64,000 nucleotides of DNA, taken from positions 20,088,052-20,152,051 of the forward strand of contig NC_088776.1 in assembly GCF_954871325.1 (NCBI RefSeq). The letters are read 5' to 3'. The DNA comes from Gordionus sp. m RMFG-2023. Lineage: Eukaryota; Nematomorpha; Gordioida; Chordodea; Parachordodidae. The first letter of the stretch is position 1. Every line of letters starts with the position of its first letter. Shown in pieces: positions 12,501 through 25,600 of this stretch. Position numbers and translations under genes: made by a program. The notes beneath the pieces are model-generated. The model ran no database searches. It was not told the DNA's origin and saw nothing but the letters and a program-made list of their open reading frames with translations.

Positions 12501-13680
12501 TGATTTTACGTGCTTTAATAAAATAAATATATTTTTTGTTTAGTGTAAGAATTTGTAATCACCTAAAAATGGCCAATTCAGCTATATTAGTTTTGCCTGA
12601 TCCGGTTGGAGCGCCGATAAGGGCATTATAATCAGTGTGGTACATACAATGAAAAACTTGAGATTGAATAGGGTTGAAATGAGTGAAATTGTAGAGAACC
12701 TCTAAATACGGATTGTCTAATGCGGTGACCGGGAGAGGGTTAAGGTCTAGTAGATCTAATTTTTTAGAAAATGAGAGCAGAAAATGATAGAATAATAGGA
12801 ATGTATATAAATGAGTTGAATATATATTTATAATAGCGATTTGCAAAAAGGCACGACCTAGGTCCGAACGGGTTTCGATCATATTTAAAAAACAGCTGGG
12901 GCTATGCCAGGCCTAATATTTTTTTAAAAAATAGGGCCAGGCTTAATTTTTAAAATAAAATATAAAATTTTTGCAAGAAACATGGCGCCAATATTTTTTA
13001 CTTTTTTTGTGGAATAATCAAAAACTCGATTTTAGTGTAAAAATATATAAACTATGTAAAAAATAATTAATTTATTTAAATAAATTCGGGATGGGCGGAC
13101 GAATAATTTTTATTTCAGGTCGAGCTCTTGGCAAATAAAATCAAGTTTAATTCGGGATCGGGTTGGGAACTGTTTGTAAATAGTTAAATAATACTGTCTT
13201 GCATAAATAGTAACATTATTTTTACAATTATAAATAATAATATTCATCAAAAAGTAGTGAATGTAACGGTCAAGTATTAGGGAGGGACAAGACCGAAATC
13301 TAAGATCGAACCGGATCCTTAGAAATATGTAGTTTAAAAAATTTACCAGTTTGAGGCGGGTGATGTTCTGGCAATATGAGACTCCTAAAGGAAACTGGCA
13401 ATATATTTTCAGATCCTATCCATTTATCCGAGACGGCCCTTATGTAATACTGCGGAGGCATGGGTTCGAATAAGGGAATCGTGAAAGTTAGACAACTATG
13501 CATGGCACTGGAATTGAATTTGTTCGATAAATTTTTACCGATAATCTCTTCGGCATTGTAATTGGCTCTCGCGGAGTTCAGGACTTGTTTTTTGGTGAGA
13601 GTAAAATATTCATGATGGTATATATGATTGTTCTCGGGGTCTTCGATCCATATCCACCAGGATTCGGAAGTGTCGTGGAT
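9570..13680 (-). CDS. ASCC3: ASCC3 exons 21-26: end of Sec63 domain and start of second helicase cassette
   Basis: Exon 21 has SWWIWIEDP and [16 protein letters not shown], with about 25 extra residues between them compared with human. Exon 22 has LNPLPVTAL and the second Walker [10 protein letters not shown]. Exon 23 has [19 protein letters not shown] followed by an extra serine/threonine-rich loop containing a C-x2-C pair. Exon 24 has [10 protein letters not shown] and [11 protein letters not shown]. Exon 25 has VIDEIHMLG and [16 protein letters not shown]. Exon 26 has [14 protein letters not shown] and [12 protein letters not shown]. The donor after exon 26 (GTATGT) leads left into 9.5 kb of repeats with no further exon visible, so motifs IV-VI and the second Sec63 domain must lie outside the window if the gene is whole. 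Confidence 0.94.
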
Positions 13681-16600
13681 CTAATAGTATAATTATAATA
13701 TTGAGATGGGCACTATAAAACCAAGTAGAGGTGGGATTGAGAATAAATTTTAAATTTTGGGCAGTGAGTGGGCGTGAACGGCTTTTTTAAAAGATTGGCA
13801 GGGCATGAATGCGAATTTTTAGTGAATCACGGAAAAATAATTTTTTCCCAAGGAATACAACTTTCAATTTAATATTATAAATTTATTTTTAATCAATTAT
13901 TAAAAAGAAAATAGAAAACTAGTATTCTTTCTGTATTCAATCAACAAACACGATTTTTACAGCGAAACATTTTTGCTTATTCATAGGGGTGATCAGTCCG
14001 ATCCGATAAAATACATAGGTACATCCCTACATATTCATAGCTCGAAATTTCTTATACAGAGAGCTTCCTATATTATAATTCGCTTTAAATAAAAAATAAT
14101 ATTTAATGTAATTTTTTTTTTAAATTTTAACATTTTCGATTTTAAAATTTGAGGGGTGGGACAACTTATGTAAATAGGGGTGGTATAATATGTAAAATAC
14201 TTTACATGAAATGCAATAAAATAAAATTCCACCCCCCCCCCCCCAAATAGTCTCAATTTTTTTTGTGTTTCGCCCAAATTTTAGGAAAACTAAATCATAG
14301 AATTAAAAATCGATTAGGAAATAAAAAATATCTATTATTTGCAAAGATTTTCTGGTGGATGGGGGGGGGGCAACATTAAAGAATATAAAACAGAGTTGGT
14401 GTTAATATTTAAATAAATTTATACAGTATTTTAAAGCAAAGTCAAAGAAAATAACGCCTCATTAGTTATTTTTAATATAAATAGTAACATGAATAGCATT
14501 ATTTATTTTAAGGTGTATAAATATTAATGTTAGTGATATAAAGAAATAAATTATAAACTTTATCATTCCAAATGAAGTCTGGTGTTATGTTAATCCTAAT
14601 ACGCAATATAGAACGAGTTATGGGTTGCAAAATGGCGTCCATTTGAAGGAGAGGGAAATTCATGGCCAGCTGTTGGATAGTAGGGCCCATTTTTATATTT
14701 TGAACCATGTGGCCTAAGAATTTTTTTTTCAAATGGTTATAATTATTTGGAACTAATTTAAAGCATATGAGTTTGAGAAGAATCAATTATCTTTAAATTA
14801 AAAAAAAAATCTTTTTCAAATGTACTTACTCCTTTTCAATGTAATTGATTTTATTTTTAAAAAAAATTATCTTCATTATAATAATTTCTTTGTAATAATC
14901 CTTCATAATTATTTAACCCACTGCGTCACTATGGAGGGGCGAAATCGTAATTACCTAAAATATTTTATGTTGAAATAAATTTTTTCTTTGGGCATGCCAC
15001 CTAAATAGAAAAAGGCAAAGACGCCATTTTTATCAGGCATTGCATATATTTATTTAAATATATACCAATTTCAGTGGCCTCCATATCCCTAAGTTTATCA
15101 ATCGTCAAGCGTTTATCCTCTAATTTTTCCAATATTACTTGATTTAGTACCGAAAATTGTCTAAGAGAGCTCTCGAAACTCCAACATCTCAAGTCGACAA
15201 CCTTGGCCAAGTTCAGAAGTCTGCCAGCGGCGACTGGCCACCCTTTTCTTAGTACTATTTCGAATAGGGCTCTTATAATTCTGCAAATGTTCTGCGTGAG
15301 GTGGAGAGGTGTTAATAATATAAAGAATATATAGGAAATAATTTATATTAAGGCAGTGCCATTTTTTTTATAGATGTATAATTTTTAAACCATAACAATT
15401 ATCCCTTTCTAAAAACAGGTTACCCTGAATTCACAGATAGCGCGTATTAGCGGCGAAATATACAAAAGAAATGATCCTATTTGTATCATATTTTGTATTC
15501 TTCGCCGCGATTCACGCTAACTGTGAACACAGGGTTATGCGGTTATTTAGCCAAGCGAAACAGTGATCGCCGCTCAAGATTTGGAAATGAAAATATAGAA
15601 ATGATTTTGTTATTAAAATATACTATAAAATAAACCTTCTATTTATTTTCCTATTTTATACAAGTCATTATTCATGATAAATTTATATATTTTGTCTAAT
15701 AGCGATTAAAAATAGTGGAAGCATTTTGTGTTGTTTTCTTCTAAAAAAAAGTTCGATGCTTAAATTAAAAAATTCTTTTTTTAAAAAAAGGTGAAAAACA
15801 AAATATTTTGTGTTTTTTAACGCAAAAAACAAGTTACGATTTAAAATACATCATTTAAAATAAAAGATAGAACGGAAAAGCTTCGATTTGTAATCAGTAC
15901 AATGTTTGAATCCCAAATTTATATTAAAAAAATTTTGCATATTTTTTTCATCGTGTATAGCTGCGAAAACTAATTTTTAAAACTACAGTAGCATGCTACT
16001 TTTTTTGAAACTTAGCGCTAGCAATATCGGGCTACTTTTGAAATTAGCTTTTAAAAACACTGGAAATTTCCCCTAATTATGGTTTCCTGAGAAATTAAAA
16101 TATCTAATTAGAAACCATTAAATTCATATTATTTCGGCTCGAGCTAGACCAAAATTTTTTATTAATTTTTAAGCCCGAGCACAATTTTTTTTTTGAGACC
16201 TGAGACTAGATCAAATTTTTAAATTAAAAAAATATATAAATTAAACGCTAAATGAAGTAAAAAATGACTAATTGTTTTGTCCTTATATAAGAGATAAATC
16301 CTAATTACTCTTTTATTTTGATAAAAATCAAAAAAAAACTTTATTTTCTATTTTATTTATATATTTTCCAAGCCCGAGGATATGTTTTAAAATGTTTAGA
16401 CCCAAGCCCCAGCTTCGGACCGCTATCTATAATTAGATGGAAAATTAAAACAAAAATAATTTTATTAATAAACGTGTTATAGCTAGATTTTACTTGACTA
16501 ATGTAATTGGTATCGGAGACTAGGGAAAAGGAATCGAGTTTTTCCCTTGATATGTAGGCTTGAATCAATATGTTGGTTTTTGCGAATTCAGAACCCTCGA

Positions 16601-19600
16601 TTCCCACCCCACTATCTTGGAAAGAAGTGTTGGGAAGAGGTCTAGACATGAAATTATCGTTTATCATGATGGGCAAAGGACAGGCTTGACTTGATAGTGT
16701 TGTTAATTCGTCCATTTCTTCCTCTCTTAACTTGATTTGGGAAAATTCGGAACTCTTGGACACCAAACTTAGAATTCTATAAAATATAGAAATTTTGCGT
16801 CATAATATATTAAGCGATATTTATAATAACTACGAAATCCATAGCCTTAAAATTATTATTTATAGTAAAACGAAACCTTAAAGGATAAAAACTATGGTAG
16901 AAATAAGATATGTACCTGACCCGTGGCAGGGAAAAGATTTTTGAGTCAGGCCGGATAAATTGCGAACGGTGGATGTTTTTAAAATATTTTTAAAGCTAAT
17001 AATTAGGCATATTTTGCCGTTTTTTTCCTTCATAAAAAATTATTATGGACAGGACAACTTGTATTTAAAGACCGAGCCGGGTAAAAATAATTATGGGCCG
17101 GGCCGAAAAATTCGATAGAATAAATCCACGGGCCAGTTTGGGCCGGAAAATTTGCAATTTAAAAAATAAATTTTTTATTAATGTAAATTACTTGACGTAA
17201 TAAGAAAATTTTATGAGACAATCAATGATTCATGATGTATATTTACTTTTTTTTAAAGAAATAAATCCATAATTTTGTTATTTTTTAAAAAATTTATGTT
17301 AAAAATTTGGCATTATTAAATGGGTTAGGCAATGTGTTAGAAATATTGAGTTGAGAAGAGCTTTGAGATTATGTAAACATCAAATGGATTTGGGTGGGTT
17401 AGGTACCACAAATAATTTTGAATTTACAAAGCGCAAGCATACACCTATAATGAAAAAAATGCATCTTACAACTAACCTAGCTTCAGTGACATTAGGATCA
17501 AGGTATTGATTAAACAATTCGACCGTTTCGAAATTAACGTAAAAATGACTGGCAACTCGTCCCACATCAGTAGAATATAGATAACCTTATTTAAATCGAT
17601 AAATAAAGAATTACTTTTATGATATAATATTAATAAATATTTTGGATAATAGGGGATATTAGTAAAATATTCAAATTCAACAATGTCCACAATAAATGAT
17701 TTTAGTACCGAACCTTGATATTGGGTGAGTAAATTACATAAGCTTAACAATATAGAAAATAAAATAATTAAATAACCATTGGTAGTGTCGTAACGTATCA
17801 TTCTAGCCTTATCGAGCTGATTAGCAGCGAACATGATAATATTTTTTTCGTGCTGACGAAGATCTGGGTCGACCTATGACGGATGTAATTTAGATTTTAA
17901 CATTATTCGCCTCTATAATTTAAAAATTTTATAAATTTATAACATACGATTTCATTAAAATTTAAATTTGTGAAAATTTTGAAACTTTTGATTTCTCTAA
18001 AATGGTTTTGCACTCAGCCTAACAACCTATAAACTCACTCATACTCTTTTTAAATAAAAAAAACAATGAAAAAAACACTGAAGGTGTGGTGAATGAACAG
18101 TGGAATAATATAACACTAGTAGCGTAGCTGGGATTGTGTCAAAACGTGCCTGGCACGCCATAATTTTCTTTTGGCAAATCTTTAATCCTATTCATTGGCA
18201 AGCCTAAATTCCCTCTTTCGGTAAGCCTAATTTACTGCGTTGTTGCTCATGTGAGCGTTCTTTTCTGCTTTCAAGAGAATAAAGTTATATTAAAAATATA
18301 TACAGCCAATTTCATTAGCTTGTCTCCGATTAGAGTTGAGGACAATGTTGTATTTTGCTTGAAATAATGTATTTTATAATTTTATAAATGAATTATAAAA
18401 TTTTAAGTATTCATTTTTATTTGGATTGGCACTGTTATTTTTTTTTGAATATATACCAGTTTAATAAGTCCAAGAAAAAATTAAATCCTCCCTCCCCAGA
18501 AAATTGAGCAGGTTTATGTGAAAGAGGCTAGCGATGCCAATTGATAACACTATAAATGAGAATACTTTAATAAAAAATACAATAAAGAATATAGGGGGAA
18601 ATTATGCTTATAAATCTCAATTCGTGCCGGGCAGATAAGTGTGAATTTTTTATAAACTTTATGCCTGTTCTCAAAATTTTTGATTTAATATTAATAAATA
18701 ACCCTGAGTTGTTCGTAATTAATGCCATAGGCCAATGGATTAGCTTTCATCCTAACGTGAAAGTAGGTATAGGCCAACCATTCAACTGCTTCGTCTATGT
18801 TGCTGACGGTGCCTAAAGCTATTTCAGCATTCAAATTATCACATAAGTAATCGCTGAAACGACTCTCGATGGGAGATTTTCTGATAAGCGCAGTTATAAA
18901 ATGCGAGAGCTTGTCATGAGTGGTTAAAAGAATGGCTTCGCCTCCGTCACTGGCAAATTTATTGCGAGATGAAGGGCCTATAATTAATCATATTATAATA
19001 GGTAAATTGTTTATTTTAAAAAAATTTCAAAATAAGAATAAAAAATCATGATTTTTTTTAAATAAAAAAATATCTAATTTTGGATTAAATAACGATATTT
19101 TCATTTAAATCGAATTTATAATAATAAATAATAATTTTTAAAAATATATCGAGGAGGAAAATAAATCAAGAGGCAGTTATTTATCTAACATGTATATATT
19201 TTATTACATTAAAAAAAAATTATGCACAAACTATTTTTAAATCGCCAATATTGATGAATAAAAAAAATTCCAACATAAAATAATTTATAATTAAAAAATA
19301 AAACTTAAATGCAATAGTTAAATGTGGTAAAAAAATTTAGGTAGTAATTAATCAAAATACCAACAAAAATAAGAAAACACTGATCGGCAAATTTTGGTTG
19401 ACTTATAACAGGGTTCGAATAGTAATTTATTAACTTAATAATTTCATAGTAGAATACAGGAAATAAGTTAATTAGAGTGAAACTGGAAGAAGAAGGGGGA
19501 GATATGCCGGATCAAAGAGGTAAATATATAAGCAAATATGATTAATGTTGTTAAGCGGCTCGTTTTGAGCAAATTTTTAAAAACGGCTAACTTAATATTT

Positions 19601-22600
19601 CATCTAGAAAAATATTAAGCAAGCCTGGAGATTTTTTTTAGTAGAAGGAACAAAGGTTTGGACATTTAGCGAAATCTCAAGGATTAGGCAATGTTTTTCT
19701 GGTTAAAATATTGAGTTAGAACAACATTAAATATGTTTATTTAGATCAATAACTGCATAAAAATATTCACAAAAGAGATAGCGATTTCGGGAAGTGAAAA
19801 ATAAAGGCATATACGTAACGGTAGAAGGATCTATTTAATAGAAAAAGAATTATTTTTTGGTGGGTCGTAGTTTTGTTAGCTGGTTTCCTTTATTAGGATT
19901 TCCCAGTTTAATAAGAATGAAGGAAACTAGAATATCATTGTCGTATTTACAACAAGAGGAAAATGTACTTTATATATATATGTTACATAAAATAAACCAT
20001 GCTTTGCAACCTTTATGTTTGATTTCTTTCATTTCTTCCATTGGATTTGGCGACTCGTTTACGGTATTGTTCGAAGTTTTCGCCGTATAAAATTGAGGCC
20101 TTCCGGCCCTACCAAATATTTGAGTTACGTCGAGTATGCTTAAATCTTTAAAGCCACCAGCTTGAGAATCGTATATTTCCGTTCCCTTTATGAAAGATGT
20201 GATTGAAAAAGTTAAAACTGAAATATATAAATAACAATGACTACATTGTTATTTATAATGGCAATTAGGAGATAGAACTAAATGACGTTCTTATAAAATG
20301 TTGAAGAAAAAATATCAGAGGACAAAATGCCGACAAAAATAAGAATATTCACTTAATTTTTTTGGTTAATCATATATTTCTTTTATAACCTTAATGCATG
20401 AACGAACTATGTTTATTAAAAATATTTTTTCTAATTATTACAAGGCACCTATTTTTAAAAAAAATTGAAATTTCAGACTAAGTCAGAAATTCGATTATAT
20501 TTAGTTTAATAACTTTTATTTAACAAATTTTTTTGCTAAATCCTCGTAAATTTAAAAATAAATATGTATAAGCATTAATTATTTTAACAATTTTTTTTAC
20601 AAATAATGTACTTACATCTATTTAAATGTGTGCCATTTGGCAAAATATGAAATTAGATTAAAATATTTATAATGTAATAAATGTATTTTATAAATAGAGA
20701 GCAATAGTGTACGATTTAAAAAAAGATGGTGTAAGATGCCAGGATGTCAATGTATAACAAAATCTAAATGCGAAAGGTATTACAGCATTTTGTTTTACAA
20801 GAAAAAAAATTGTTATAAGTATTTTCATAATCAATCAATATTTTTGTTATAGACATAAATAAAACTGTATATTTATTATATAAAATAAAATAAATTAAAA
20901 TATCTTGTACATTTTTGATCACAATGCATAGTGCCCATGGAGGGGCGAGCTGGCATTACACCAAATGGACACTTGTCCAAGAGACCGCGAGAAAATGTCG
21001 ATTTTTGAGGCCGATGAGAAAATAAATAAAAAAGGAGACGATCAAAAAAAGTATAAAGGAATATGACTTTTCTCTAAATATATTCATATATTTTATATAT
21101 TAAAAGTTATTTTATTTTTAGCATTTAGAATTGTCAAATTTTTATTGATTTACATTTTTATACATTAATTTATCATTTAAAAAAAAATATAATTCAATTA
21201 GCTTCAAAATAATTAATTTAAAAAATCGACAGATTCTCAATAAAATCTATGTAATAAAACAAATATTTTAGATTATAAAGTTTTTAAGTAAAGAAAACTT
21301 ATTCTAAGCAGGATCAGACCACAATCCAGTTATAAATCTTGAAATAAAAATTATGGGAATTTCCTTAGATAATACGAATTGTTATCAAAAAATTATACAA
21401 TTTTCAAAAACCATTTTGAGAAGAATATTATTCTCAGGAGTAAATATAGGAAATGAAAGCTGAAAGTTTCCGAAAAATTATTAACTATATTGTCATAGAT
21501 AACTAAATAAAGTTATTAATGCTGTTCTAGGTAAAATCAAATTTTTAATTTAATAGATAGGTAGCAAAATATTTTGTTTGCCAATATATAATACATAAAC
21601 ATCTGCTGATCTTGGTGAATCAAATAAAAGAATGAATGTTCTATCCTTTTAAAGCATTCAGTTTGGATAGTAAGCTGCGAAGGCTCAAAAAAATAGTTGA
21701 AACAAGGTAGCTTTGATTGTTGTATGATGAAGTACTTACTAACGACCGCTATAGGTGGTCTGGAGTAGAGGTCTGCATTGGGCGGGTTTTTGGACCAAAA
21801 GCCCGCCCACCCAATGTTTAAAAAAATTTAACCCGCTCGCCCAGCCCGCCCATAGTTTTCAAAAAAATATACACCCGCCCGCCCCGCCCATTTGTCTAAA
21901 GTTCGTTACCCGCCCGCCCATTAGTCTAAAAAATTTTACCCGCCCGCATTATTTTTTAAACCAAGCCCGCTAATAAAATTTAATTATGGCCATTCTTTCA
22001 ATTTTTTAAGCATTTAATAAAAATAAGCATTACACCTCTACAAAAAGTTTATAATTTAGGAAATTAATTTAAGCATAAAAAAAATATTCAATTTAAATTA
22101 TGGACAATTTATTTGATCAAATAGAATATTTATGAAAAAAATATAAATATAAAATTGATATTATAGTAATTATAATGCAAAAATAATAATGAATCGACAT
22201 TTTCTGGATTCAAATACGTTCTTCTTTGTTCTGAAAACCTTCCAGCAATGCTAAATCCTCGTTTAGAAGAAGCAATAGTTGCAGGAATTGCCAATATTTT
22301 TCTTGCTATTCTTGATAGCTTTGGCATCTATTTCTTGTCGTTTCCACCTAAGTAGGATATCCGTTTGAAGTATATCCTCTAGATCCGCATGTCCCGTATG
22401 CAATATATGTAAAACTTTTTTGAAGTGAGTACGGAATGATTAATCTGCCATTCCAAAATAAAACACCATGCTATTTATGTAATCGTTTTCATGCTATTCG
22501 GAATAGTAACAGAACAAAAACTATACAGTTTTATAAACCGGACCTCGAGTTAATATTAGAAACAGATGCATCTAACCAAGAATTTGGAGCTGCACTCATG

Positions 22601-25600
22601 CAAAAATATGATAATGGTAACGAATTTTCAATAGCTTACACCTCAAGAATTTTACAAGACGCTGAAAAGAATTATTCTAAAATAGACAAAGAAGCAAAAA
22701 CAATAATAAACGGTGTAGAAAAATTTCATAACTATTTGTATGGACCAAAATTTAAAATATGAACAGACCACAAACTTGGTGATAGCATAGATTTAAGCTC
22801 ATTAACAAACCAAAGATTATTACGTTGGGCTTATAAATTATCTGCATATGATTATGATATAATGTACAAGAATGGCGCTAATAATATAATTGCAGATGTT
22901 TTATCGAGAAACCCAATAGAGAAAAATGATAATAGAATAACAAGCGAAAATAAAACAGTGAAAAATATAAGAAATCTTACTTATGACACATTAACTCTAT
23001 CAAGAAAAGAACTAAGAGAGGAAACCGCAAAAGATCCAATTTTAAGAAAGTAAAAATATTAGTAAATAGTACAAATATACAAAATCAAGCACCAGAATTA
23101 CAAGCTTTTAGAACAAGAATAGATGAAATAGAAAATGATGACGGTATTTTATTTTGGAATGGCAGATTAATCATTCCGTACTCACTCCAAAAAAGAGTTT
23201 TACATATATTGCATACGGGACATCTGGGTATTAAATCAATGAAATCCATTACGAGACATTATATATGGTGGGAAGAATTAGATAAAGATGTAGAAAAACT
23301 ATTAAAGTGTTCTTCACTTAAAAAAAACGATTGGTTCTATAAAAAAAGAGATATTATTATCGATCATTTAATTAATTATGATTTTTATTTAGTTTGTTTT
23401 TGAACAAAAATTTTAAATTTCTTAACCCGTCCACCCACCCGCCTGCCCATTCTCGAAAAATTTTTACTCGCCATCTGCCCGCCCACTTAGGTGGGCGGGC
23501 GTGGGCTGACGGGAGGGCCGAAACCCCGCCCAATGCAGACCTCTACTATAGAGTATACAAATAATAATAAGAATTTAAAAAATTATATCAGTTATAATTT
23601 TTTTCGAAATTTTTTTAATTCAGCTCTTATTATATTTTCAAACTAAAAATTTATATATTTTATCAGCTAGGAAAATGATCTAAGATGCCAGGTCTTCTGT
23701 ATCTTTTATAATCAATCAAAATAAAACCATAAAATGCTTAAAATTTAAGTGAAAAGATTCCTGATTTAAAGTTGTGAAATAACATATAAAGTGAAATGCC
23801 AAAAAATAGAATAAGTCGAACAAAGAGGATGTACAGCGAAAAATGCAAAAATGCATGTACGCAGATCCATATTTTATCCTATGATTATATTATAAATAGT
23901 ATGACCGAACGTTTTCAGGTAAACAAAAAGAAAAAGCTATAATGAATGTAAATATTTATATCTGAAGCATTTAAAATGACGATTGAAAAATGTATTCAGT
24001 GACAAATTACCCAGTTTGATAGAAGGGCTAAATGGAAATAATGACGATATACTTTGTAATAATGAGTTAACACAATATAATAATAAATCTGACCAAGTGA
24101 AATAACAAGTGTAAGTAATCAATGTTTAATATGTGTCTATGAGATTATTCGGTCTCCTATAATGTGCACACTATCAAAACGTGGTTATTCTTATTTAAAG
24201 AAGAAATATAAAGGTTGAGTTACTACCTATACCTCAAAAAATGGTTACGTTAGATTTTAAATAAGGAATTCTAAATTCAAATATGTCACTATCGGGACAT
24301 AATAATCTTTTTCTTATTATAAAAAAATATTGAAACAAATTATAATAGAAAAAAATAAGTTATGTTTAATGGAAATATTGTAAATTAAGATATAACCTTG
24401 ATCATGACGCAATGAGCTGGTAGGTTGACGCCCCATGCCAGGGTAGAGGTGCACACTAAAACTTTAACCAATCCATCTGAAAAGCATTTCTCTATAGTAT
24501 TCCTATCACTTCGCATGAGACCCGCGTGATGAAATCCCAGGCCGACCTCCACGAGTTCTCTAAGCCTCTTTTCCTTGAAATGAAGGTTAGAGATTAGTTT
24601 ACCTGCGTTTTTTCTAGCTCTTGCTCTTTCATTATCATCGTTATTAACATTTAATACTGTTGAATGTTCCGAGCTATTTTGGTCATTATAAGAAGGGCTA
24701 AACAAGTGTAGTTTGTTGGTGCGGGAGGCGATTTCTCGAAGGTTAATAGCGGTTTTTAACGTGGCGTTTCTGGCGTGTACGAATACCATTATCTTTATAT
24801 GCAAGATAAAAATGTAATCATGAATTGCAAAAAAAATCATTGCAACTAAAAATAGGTGAGTGGATGATATTGAAATAACAAATAAGCGAAGCGCCAGGTG
24901 AATCTTATTTGGGTATGTTTTTAAGTTTCTAAATGGTCAAAGTTCCTAAAGTTGTTATAACTACTACTATTAGTTCCACTCTCAGGAATCATTGTTGAAG
25001 TTTTAAACCTTAAATAATGATAAAACCAAAACAACATCCAGATATATAATAAAAACTAATAAAGAAAAAAAACAATTTTCTTTCATTAGAATGTTATAAT
25101 AAATATAAAATATAACAGATTTGATTCTCTATTTAGAATAAAATTAAACCCAAAAATTGATTAATCAAATAATTTTATTTAAATCACTTGATTTTCGCAA
25201 TTTACATCAAATTGAATTTTATTTTCACACGTCTCAAATTTCCTAAGGCTTAAATAACTAGCAAAAAGAATTCTAGCTCCCAGTAAAGATAAAGTGGTGA
25301 AATGATAAAGATATAATTTAAATACCTGTAAACCCCGATTCAACCTCTTGACGACTTCTTCAAAACAGATATGGTCCATTTCTTTCCTTTGTTCGAATGT
25401 GCTATTACCAACATTTTTAACGCCTATGAAGGTTGTTTATTTATTTATTTTAAATTGATCATTATTAAGAAATTTAATAGCATAGGTGGAAATTAAACAT
25501 CGTCAGGTGGGATTATATGAACGACAAATATTATATGCTATATCTCAGGTTCTAATTAATTTTGCTATAATGGCGGATAATATATTTATTTATGATACAG

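Noticed and set aside
19981-20100. Alternative frame after GRAGRPQF reading [15 protein letters not shown]
   Set aside because: It looks protein-like but cannot be joined in phase to exon 15; the frame used keeps the phase with donor GTTGCA.
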